Shown here: positions 6,400-12,501 of the stretch, in pieces
Layout: the number at the start of each line of letters is the position of its first letter
Numbering within the stretch: position 1 is the first letter of the stretch
Source: CAYPXN01 sp964414715
Lineage (GTDB): Bacteria; UBA10199; JADFYH01
Assembly: GCA_964414715.1 (NCBI GenBank)
Contig: CAYPXN010000019.1
Location: 1-12,501 of the forward strand
Reading direction: 5' to 3'
Length of the DNA stretch: 12,501 bases
Notes under the pieces: model-generated
Told to the model about the DNA's origin: nothing
What the model saw: the letters and a program-made list of their open reading frames with translations, nothing else
Database searches by the model: none
Translations under genes and position numbers: made by a program

Positions 6400-8798
6400 A
6401 AAACCTAAATAAGTTAACATCCTCACTTTTATTCTTTGTTTTGGCGCTTTGCGCTTTCTCTTTTAACTCCTATGCGGTTCAACCTGTTACCTTTGATGGA
6501 CCTAAAATCACCTATGATCGAAAAATGTTGGGTTTGGGCGATTTTGCCGTTTTTAACTTTATGGGATTGGATAAAGTAGATGCGGCAGTGCCTGCTCAGG
6601 TACTTTCTCGTATTGATGGTTTGGATAATTTGAATCAATGGCCCCAAATTGGTCCGAATGTTTTTTATAATATTAATGAATTGAGTGATGGAAGCCACAT
6701 CTTGAGACCCCTTCAGGTGATAGAAGGTCATTTTAACGGAAATGCGAATTCAGATTTGGCGATTTTGAATACGAATTCTCTGACGGTTTGTAAAGATTAT
6801 ACAGGCGTATCTTGTACCAATGGATTTTCAGCTCTTCAGATGACTGATCCTTCGCAGAGAAACTGGCATGCTGCGGTAGGAAAGTTAAAAAATGGTAAAG
6901 ATACCATCGCCGTAATTACCCAAGACAGTGCTGGAAATTCGGGGCATTTACTTGTTTATGAAACGGATGCGGCGGGTGAAGTTCAAGTACCCTACTATAA
7001 TCAGCCTGTAGTGAAGGGGACTCCTTATTCTTTGACAATTGGAGATTATAATAACGATGGTAAATTAGATATTGCCGTAGCAACTCGATTTTATGATCCT
7101 AGTACGGGAGGTGAAGTAGGCGTTTATATTTACACTAATAATGGGGCTGGTTTTGATGCCCCTGTTTTGGGAACAAGTTTAAAGCTTAATCAATGTTATA
7201 CTCCCACTGGCCTGTTGAGTTATGATCCCGATGGAGATTCAAAGTCAGATTTAATTGTTACCTGTTTTGATCGTTTAGTAACGAGTTGTTATAGTTATGC
7301 CGTTGGCAGTGCTTGTTCAGTTACCTATGATACGGGTTATGTTTATCTATTTAAGAACAACGGGGGGCATTTTGATCTCCAACATACCATTACCAATGGT
7401 ATCAAGTTTCCTTATAGTTCTGCGGTAGGGAAGTTTAATGATGACTCTCTTTTTGATGTGGCAGTTGCAAACTGGCAAGCAAAAGCCGTCAGTGTCTATG
7501 CCGGAAATGATACTTTCAAAACAGAAGACTTGGGAAAGCACTATGTGACCCGTTTTAATCCAAAATATATTCAGGTAGCAGATAAAAATGGAGATGGTCT
7601 GCAGGATATTATTGCGGTTGCTTCTTCTGTTTCAGGTTTGTCTTCTGCTTATATTTCAGGAGCAGCAGGAGCGAGTATTTTGGATCCTTCTCTGTTGATG
7701 AGTGAAGCCTTTGCGGCGGATGATGCGAATAGTAAAGATTACATGTTTGTTTATACACCCGACAATCAGTTTTATTATGCAAAACCGGAAGAAATTATTA
7801 ATCATTATTCATATGAGCCGGAAGTTTATCCGGTCTCCAGAGAAACAAATAAAATTGTTTATGATGCTGCCGGTTTCGATAAGTTGAAATTTGATTATAA
7901 GCCTTTTGTTTATAATGATATCTCGAACAATAATTTTACTACTTATAGTCCTATGAAGCCGGATACAAAACTGAAAACCAATGATGCTGTGATTGTCTTG
8001 ATCAATTACAGACCTCAGGTGTCTTTTGATCCGGTGGATTGTTCTACAACAAAAGTGGTGGCTCATTGTGTGGCAGCATCAGGTCATACGATTGATCCTG
8101 CTCATTGTGTGTTTAGTAGTCCTGATATTCCGGATGCAGTAGCGAATGTTCAAAAAGTGGTGAATGGAAATGGGGTGGATTTAACCTTTACCCTTCCTCA
8201 GGAAGAAAGAGACTATACGGCTACGGTAGTAGGTACAGATGATAATGGTAATTCTTCCACTCAAACGATTGTTGTAAAAAGACAGGGCTGCACACCTCCT
8301 GCGCAGTCCACTACATGTCCTACCGCTCCTGTGAGCGCAGAAGTGTGGGTGGATGATCCTTTCCAAGTATGTGCACCTTTGCCTGGTTCCACAGGTTCTG
8401 GAGTTGCAGCATCTTCCTCTTCTGCATATGGTGTGACTTTCACCCAAACCAGTGGGCCTAACTTATTTGCTCCTGTGGGTCCTTCTTCTGCCTTGGCAGC
8501 TCAAACGGTGGAAGCAGGTAATTGCTTGTCGGGACGTTTTAAGTTTACAACCGAAGATGTATCCGCTTCTGGAACTTATAAAGTCACTAATAACATTACA
8601 GGGGCTACTTTGATGGAATGTCCTTGGCGAGTATTATCGAGAGGCCCCAAATTAGAAGGTGAAAGTACCGGAATAAAATGTAGTCTTTCAAAAGATACTC
8701 AAGGTAATTCTTTTACAGGTTTGCTGGGAACTGCTTTGTTGTTCGTTAGTTTTTCTTTGGTGATGTTTTCTTTTAAAAGGTCAAAAGCGAAGGAATAG
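6396..8798 (+). CDS. Secreted FG-GAP/VCBS beta-propeller protein with C-terminal membrane anchor
   Basis: An 800-aa exported protein of unknown partner. GTG 6396 is chosen because GGGAGG lies five bases upstream and the start yields a complete signal peptide (residues 1-27, cleavage after FNSYA). Residues about 108-412 contain about six FG-GAP-like repeats: GHFNGNANSDLAIL (111-124), GKLKNGKDTIAVI (162-174), GDYNNDGKLDIAVA (216-229), YDPDGDSKSDLIV (276-288), GKFNDDSLFDVAVA (345-358) and DKNGDGLQDIIAVA (396-409). Several have calcium-loop-type DxNxDGxxD spacing, as in integrin-like propellers. Residues about 538-630 look like an Ig/PKD-type domain. The C-terminus has Cys762, a hydrophobic helix (about 774-793) and KRSKAKE, resembling a sorting or anchoring tail. 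The mature chain has 15 cysteines, many for an exported protein. Adhesion or surface display is inferred. Confidence 0.8.
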   Translation: MKNLNKLTSSLLFFVLALCAFSFNSYAVQPVTFDGPKITYDRKMLGLGDFAVFNFMGLDKVDAAVPAQVLSRIDGLDNLNQWPQIGPNVFYNINELSDGSHILRPLQVIEGHFNGNANSDLAILNTNSLTVCKDYTGVSCTNGFSALQMTDPSQRNWHAAVGKLKNGKDTIAVITQDSAGNSGHLLVYETDAAGEVQVPYYNQPVVKGTPYSLTIGDYNNDGKLDIAVATRFYDPSTGGEVGVYIYTNNGAGFDAPVLGTSLKLNQCYTPTGLLSYDPDGDSKSDLIVTCFDRLVTSCYSYAVGSACSVTYDTGYVYLFKNNGGHFDLQHTITNGIKFPYSSAVGKFNDDSLFDVAVANWQAKAVSVYAGNDTFKTEDLGKHYVTRFNPKYIQVADKNGDGLQDIIAVASSVSGLSSAYISGAAGASILDPSLLMSEAFAADDANSKDYMFVYTPDNQFYYAKPEEIINHYSYEPEVYPVSRETNKIVYDAAGFDKLKFDYKPFVYNDISNNNFTTYSPMKPDTKLKTNDAVIVLINYRPQVSFDPVDCSTTKVVAHCVAASGHTIDPAHCVFSSPDIPDAVANVQKVVNGNGVDLTFTLPQEERDYTATVVGTDDNGNSSTQTIVVKRQGCTPPAQSTTCPTAPVSAEVWVDDPFQVCAPLPGSTGSGVAASSSSAYGVTFTQTSGPNLFAPVGPSSALAAQTVEAGNCLSGRFKFTTEDVSASGTYKVTNNITGATLMECPWRVLSRGPKLEGESTGIKCSLSKDTQGNSFTGLLGTALLFVSFSLVMFSFKRSKAKE

Positions 8799-8827
8799 TC
8801 ACTAAGTTTCTGTATTTTAGTTAGATT

Positions 8828-8863
8828 AAACCTCCTAAGATTAATTTCTTAGGAGGTTTTTTA
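8828..8863 (+). terminator. Rho-independent terminator after the FG-GAP gene
   Basis: A perfect 13-bp stem (8828-8840 with 8847-8859, core CCTCCTAAGA) and a six-base loop TTAATT, followed by a T-run to 8862. It lies 30 bases after the stop codon and separates this gene from the OmpA-family gene. The flanking A's would allow some activity on the other strand too. Confidence 0.9.
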
Positions 8864-8892
8864 TTGACACCCCTTGCCAAAACCATTACAAA
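8864..8892 (+). promoter_or_regulatory. Sigma70-type promoter of the OmpA-family gene
   Basis: A perfect -35 TTGACA (8864-8869), a 17-base spacer and TACAAA (8887-8892, four of six matches) as -10. The -35 box starts directly after the T-tract of the upstream terminator. Transcription would begin near 8899, leaving a 5' UTR of about 80 bases. Confidence 0.7.
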
Positions 8893-8906
8893 TACTTAAA
8901 ATTAGC

Positions 8907-8924
8907 CAAGTTTTTATAAACTTG
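8907..8924 (+). promoter_or_regulatory. Inverted repeat in the 5' UTR of the OmpA-family gene
   Basis: CAAGTTT (8907-8913) and AAACTTG (8918-8924) form a perfect 7-bp hairpin with loop TTAT just after the predicted transcription start. It could be an operator or an mRNA 5' stabilising hairpin, a common feature of abundant outer membrane protein messages. The structure is seen; the role is inferred. Confidence 0.4.
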
Positions 8925-8978
8925 CTAAAAGTTGTTAAACTGTAAACGTCTATTCCTTAATAAAAAGGGGATTCAAAT

Positions 8979-10274
8979 ATGAAGAAAAAAGTAGGGCGGT
9001 ATCTGTTGGCCACCGCGTTGGTGGGGTTAGTATTAAGCCCATCTCAAAGAGCCAACGCACTTATTTCTACATTTGATGTCATGAACTTCAAACCGGCCGT
9101 AGATTCCACTCAGTTCATCACGGTGTATGATGCAGATACGCATCAGCAAGGTGAATGGAACGCAGGCTTTTATTTGGATTATGCCAAAAATCCCTTGGAA
9201 TTAGGAGCTCCTGTTGGAACTCGACGAGTAGGAGTTATCAATAACCAGATCTCTTTCAATGCAATTGGTAGCTATGGCTTTACCGATTGGTTTGAAGCGG
9301 GTGCGAGAGTTCCTGTGGTTCCTTGGAATGATTGGCAGGGTTTGACCACGGCAGGTAACCTAACCCGTGCTGCTGCAGGAAATGTGTTTTCAATGGGTGA
9401 TGTTGCAATCGATATGAAGTTTCGTTTGCTTCACTCTAAATATGTTGGTTTGGCAATTGTTCCTTTTGTTTCTTTCCCTACCGGTAAATCCACTGTATTT
9501 GATGGTAACGGTTATGTGTCTGGTGGTGGTAAGTTGGCCGTTGATTTCAACCCTCATCATCGTGTGAAATTCGGTTTTAACTTTGGTGGTGTCTATAAGC
9601 AAGATGTGACCATTTTAGGTGCAAATATTGCTTCCATGATTACGATGGGTGCTGGTTTGAATATTAAAGCTCATAGAATCTTGGATGTAATTGCAGAAGG
9701 TCATGTTGAATCGGTTGCTAAAAACTTCTTTGGATCACGCGTTCAAACACCTGCAGAAGTAGGTGGAGCTTTGAGATTCCATGCTACGAATAATTTGGAT
9801 GTGACTGCAGGTGGTACTGCCGGTCTTACAGTAGGTGTGGGAAGTCCTGACTTCCGTGCTTTCTTAGGTTTGAACTATACTCATCATAAAGAAGAAGCTC
9901 CTGCTCCTAAACCTGTAATTGCTGCGAAGAAGATCACCATCGATCAAATGATTCATTTTGACTTTGATAAGTACAATATCAAGAAAGATTCTTATGGTAT
10001 CTTGAATGATGTTGCTTCTATCTTGAAGTCTAATCCTCAAATTAAGAAGATTCGTATTGAAGGTCATACCGACTCTATCGGTACCGATGCATACAATATG
10101 AAGTTGTCTCAACGTCGTGCCAACTCTGTGCGTGAATACCTGATCCAACAAGGTATCTCAGCAGATCGTTTGGAAGCTGTAGGTTATGGTAAATCCCGAC
10201 CTATCGCTCCTAACAACACTGCCGCTGGCCGTGCAAAGAACAGAAGAGTTGAATTCAACGTCATTGAGCAATAA
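8979..10274 (+). CDS. OmpA-family outer membrane protein (beta-barrel plus peptidoglycan-binding domain)
   Basis: A 431-aa envelope protein linking the outer membrane to the cell wall. ATG 8979 follows AAGGGG at an 8-base spacing. Residues 1-27 are a clear signal peptide (MKKK start, hydrophobic core, ANA cleavage site). Residues about 28-300 are rich in alternating, Gly- and aromatic-containing strands, consistent with a beta-barrel. A Pro/Ala/Lys hinge (about 305-317) leads to a C-terminal OmpA domain (about 318-431): HFDFDKYNI (326-334), EGHTDSIGTDAYN (361-373), LSQRRANSVREYL (376-388) and GRAKNRRVEF (417-426). Asp365 and Arg380 correspond to the residues that bind diaminopimelate in this family. 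It has its own promoter and terminator, suiting an abundant monocistronic message. Any porin or transport function of the barrel is not determinable. Confidence 0.92.
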   Translation: MKKKVGRYLLATALVGLVLSPSQRANALISTFDVMNFKPAVDSTQFITVYDADTHQQGEWNAGFYLDYAKNPLELGAPVGTRRVGVINNQISFNAIGSYGFTDWFEAGARVPVVPWNDWQGLTTAGNLTRAAAGNVFSMGDVAIDMKFRLLHSKYVGLAIVPFVSFPTGKSTVFDGNGYVSGGGKLAVDFNPHHRVKFGFNFGGVYKQDVTILGANIASMITMGAGLNIKAHRILDVIAEGHVESVAKNFFGSRVQTPAEVGGALRFHATNNLDVTAGGTAGLTVGVGSPDFRAFLGLNYTHHKEEAPAPKPVIAAKKITIDQMIHFDFDKYNIKKDSYGILNDVASILKSNPQIKKIRIEGHTDSIGTDAYNMKLSQRRANSVREYLIQQGISADRLEAVGYGKSRPIAPNNTAAGRAKNRRVEFNVIEQ

Positions 10275-10290
10275 GACGAAATTCGCTAGA

Positions 10291-10328
10291 AAAACCCCGT
10301 CCGCCTCAGGCCGACGGGGTTTTTTTTT
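10291..10328 (+). terminator. Rho-independent terminator after the OmpA-family gene
   Basis: AAAACCCCGTC (10291-10301) pairs perfectly with GACGGGGTTTT (10313-10323). The interior can add a 3-bp GCC/GGC helix with a TCA loop, and a run of T's extends to 10328. It is GC-rich and strong, 16 bases after the stop codon and 22 bases before the recG GTG. Confidence 0.93.
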
Positions 10329-10350
10329 ACATTGAATAGTTCTATTTTTC

Positions 10351-12483
10351 GTGAGCGAATTCCGATTGAATATGAACGAAGCTTTGGAAAAACTAAAAAC
10401 ACCTGTTCAGTTTATCAAAGGAGTGGGACCTTATCTCGCTTCTTTGTTGGAAAAGCTTCATATTAAAACTCTTGAAGACCTTCTCTATCATTTGCCAGAA
10501 AGATATTTAGACCGACAGAATATTGAAAAAATTTCTAACTTAAAACCAGAAACGCAGGCTGTTATAGAAGGGGAATTGCTTACCTGTGCGGAAGTGCAGC
10601 TAGGCAGAAGTCGTCGCAGAATATTTCAGGCTGTTTTTTCGGATGGAAGCGGCCTGCTGCATGCTAAATGGTTTAATTATTATTCCAATATTTCGAAACA
10701 ATTTAAAGCGGGAAGGCGTGCGGTTTTATCTGGGAATGTGGAAGTATATCGCCATGAAAAGCAAATGATACATCCCGAGATAGAATGGCAGGGAGAAGGA
10801 GAGAAAGAAGAGGACTCTGTTGCTCATCAAGGAATTGTACCTGTTTATCCTCTCACCGAAGGTTTAAGTCAGAAAACACTTCGTAAAATTCTTTGCGAGG
10901 CGCTCCGTAAGGTGGAAATCGATTTGTTTGAAACTTTGCCAGAGAATATTCTTAATAGGCATAACTTGCCTGATTACCGAACTTCATTAAAGTCTTTGCA
11001 TGTCCCTTTAGAAGTGGACATTGAACAGTTGAATGAAAAGAGAAGTTTTTTTCATCAACGGATTATATTTGATGAATTCTTTTTTTTAGAATTGGGTCTG
11101 GCTCTTAAAAAACGCGGAGAAAAAAAAGAAGAAAGATCGCGGGTTGAAATTTCAAAACAGGATTATGACCAGTTTTTAAAATCACTTCCTTTCAAACCCA
11201 CACAAGCTCAATTAAGATCCATTCAGCAAATTGAGGAAGACTTCCAAAAAAATTCTCCCATGCATCGCTTGCTTCAAGGAGATGTGGGAAGTGGTAAAAC
11301 TCTTGTTGCAGCAGCTTCTGCCAGTATGCTGATGCGTCATCAGCAGGTTGCTATGATGGCACCTACCGAAATACTGGCGGAGCAACATTATAAAAATCTC
11401 AAAAAATTTCTTTCTCCTTTGGGTTTCGAAATAGCATTGTTGGTGGGAGACATGAAAGCTCCTCATCGTAAAGAAATTCTGGCTAAACTTTCAGAAGGAA
11501 AAATCCAAATGGTGGTGGGAACTCATGCGATTATCCAGGAAGATGTGAAATTTAAGAATTTAGCTTTGGCTATTGTTGACGAGCAACATCGCTTTGGGGT
11601 GATGCAACGTGCAGAAATTAAAAAGAAAGGTGAGAATCCACATCTACTGATTATGACCGCAACCCCCATTCCTAGGACTTTGTCTTTGACTGTTTATGGA
11701 GATCTGGATGTTTCAGTTTTGGATGAGCTGCCTGCAGGTAGGCAGCCTATCGACACAAGACTTTATTCTGAAAAAGAGACGGATAAAATTTATAAGTTTA
11801 TCCGTAAGAATCTGGAAATGGGAAGGCAGGCCTATTTTGTTTATCCGCTTGTAGAAGAAAGTGAAGCTCTTGATTTAAAAGATGCAAGTCAGATGTATGA
11901 AAAATTGAAAAATGAGATTTTTCCAGATTATCAGGTGGGCTTGCTTCATGGAAAAATGAAAGGCGAAGAAAAAGAATCTACCCTTTCTAAATTTGCCTCC
12001 AATGAAATCCAAATTTTAGTGGCTACAACAGTCATCGAAGTAGGGATTGATGTGCCTAATGCAAATATCATGATTGTGGAACATGCTGAAAGATTTGGTC
12101 TTTCCCAGCTTCATCAGATCCGTGGAAGAGTGGGGCGTGGGAGTGAAAAATCTTATTGTTTTCTGATTGCTTCCTGGCCCAGAAGTGAAGTGGCGAAAGA
12201 ACGTTTAAAGATCATGTGTGAGACCAATGATGGTTTCAAAATTGCCGAGGCAGATTTGAATATTCGGGGTCCTGGAGATTTTTTAGGTACACGCCAGTCG
12301 GGTCTTCCAGATTTTCGAATTGCAAACTTGATTCGTGATGCACATCTACTTGAAAAAGCTCGCAAGGAAGCCTTCGAGTATATAGATAAAGATCCTTTGT
12401 TAGAAAAACCTGAGTCTCAAAAACTTAAACTTATTTTACAGCATCGCTGGAAAGGTCGTTTAAATTTGGCACAAGTCGGTTAA
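10351..12483 (+). CDS. recG: ATP-dependent DNA helicase RecG
   Basis: Superfamily 2 helicase that remodels stalled replication forks and branch-migrates Holliday junctions. Full-length (710 aa from the GTG). The N-terminal wedge/OB region (about 15-150) includes a helix-hairpin-helix-like IKGVGP (22-27). Helicase motifs: GDVGSGKT (310-317, Walker A), VDEQHRFG (409-416, DExH), TATPIPRT (436-443), TTVIEVGIDVPN (559-570) and QIRGRVGRG (589-597, motif VI). The C-terminal segment with GPGDFLGTRQSG (640-651) is the RecG-typical end. The start is uncertain: GTG 10351 and ATG 10372 are in frame, both retain the conserved N-terminus, and neither has a Shine-Dalgarno. ATG 10372 may be the true start (703 aa). 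It follows a strong terminator, so it should have its own promoter, but none is clear in the short gap. Confidence 0.97.
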   Translation: MSEFRLNMNEALEKLKTPVQFIKGVGPYLASLLEKLHIKTLEDLLYHLPERYLDRQNIEKISNLKPETQAVIEGELLTCAEVQLGRSRRRIFQAVFSDGSGLLHAKWFNYYSNISKQFKAGRRAVLSGNVEVYRHEKQMIHPEIEWQGEGEKEEDSVAHQGIVPVYPLTEGLSQKTLRKILCEALRKVEIDLFETLPENILNRHNLPDYRTSLKSLHVPLEVDIEQLNEKRSFFHQRIIFDEFFFLELGLALKKRGEKKEERSRVEISKQDYDQFLKSLPFKPTQAQLRSIQQIEEDFQKNSPMHRLLQGDVGSGKTLVAAASASMLMRHQQVAMMAPTEILAEQHYKNLKKFLSPLGFEIALLVGDMKAPHRKEILAKLSEGKIQMVVGTHAIIQEDVKFKNLALAIVDEQHRFGVMQRAEIKKKGENPHLLIMTATPIPRTLSLTVYGDLDVSVLDELPAGRQPIDTRLYSEKETDKIYKFIRKNLEMGRQAYFVYPLVEESEALDLKDASQMYEKLKNEIFPDYQVGLLHGKMKGEEKESTLSKFASNEIQILVATTVIEVGIDVPNANIMIVEHAERFGLSQLHQIRGRVGRGSEKSYCFLIASWPRSEVAKERLKIMCETNDGFKIAEADLNIRGPGDFLGTRQSGLPDFRIANLIRDAHLLEKARKEAFEYIDKDPLLEKPESQKLKLILQHRWKGRLNLAQVG

Positions 12484-12501
12484 GCTCCCTCAGTTTTCCA
12501 T

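Noticed and set aside
7702..7887. Alternative-frame + strand ORF inside the FG-GAP gene
   Set aside because: It is short, has no ribosome binding site, lies wholly inside a confident gene and has an Ile/Lys-biased composition typical of out-of-frame AT-rich DNA.
12484..12501. A further gene or terminator after recG
   Set aside because: Only 18 bases remain. No full hairpin can be seen, and the reverse-strand ATG at the edge meets a stop after three codons.

Overview
The window is about 12.5 kb of moderately AT-rich bacterial DNA. Every supported gene is on the + strand and the standard bacterial code fits. A signal-peptide-bearing OmpA-family protein with a peptidoglycan-binding domain points to a Gram-negative (diderm) cell. 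The adjacent pair lysC-cimA, as I recall it from Geobacter-type genomes, together with an FG-GAP surface protein ending in Cys + membrane helix + basic tail, suggests an uncultured lineage of the former Deltaproteobacteria. This placement is inference; there is no rRNA or tRNA to confirm it.

Layout. 1-133: possible 3' end of a gene that starts before the window. 228-2762: an unnamed 736-aa protein whose middle third resembles the Tam41/Mmp37 CDP-diacylglycerol synthase (nucleotidyltransferase) family, followed in the same frame, after a single TGA, by a 107-aa ORF. 2763-2926: promoter-like elements and a closed stem-loop upstream of lysC. 2927-4147: aspartate kinase (lysC), with a strong internal ribosome binding site and ATG that would give a separate regulatory beta subunit. 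4273-5853: (R)-citramalate synthase (cimA), overlapped by a small ComEA-like helix-hairpin-helix protein (5843-6253). 6334-6399: a 21-codon ORF overlapping the start of an 800-aa secreted FG-GAP/VCBS beta-propeller protein (6396-8798), then a strong terminator. 8864-10274: consensus-like promoter and OmpA-family porin-like protein, then a second strong terminator. 10351-12483: complete RecG helicase. No gene-free stretch exceeds 300 bases.

How the genes fit together. LysC commits aspartate to the lysine/threonine/methionine branch, and CimA makes citramalate from pyruvate and acetyl-CoA for isoleucine without threonine, so the pair is an amino-acid biosynthesis unit. The FG-GAP and OmpA proteins are envelope components in separate transcription units. 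RecG is housekeeping DNA repair.

The points most worth a second look are the Tam41-like domain inside a large bacterial protein, the in-frame TGA behind it, the structured lysC leader that holds the only good Shine-Dalgarno (SD) sequence upstream of lysC, and the internal lysC start. No mobile element, CRISPR array, tRNA or rRNA was seen.
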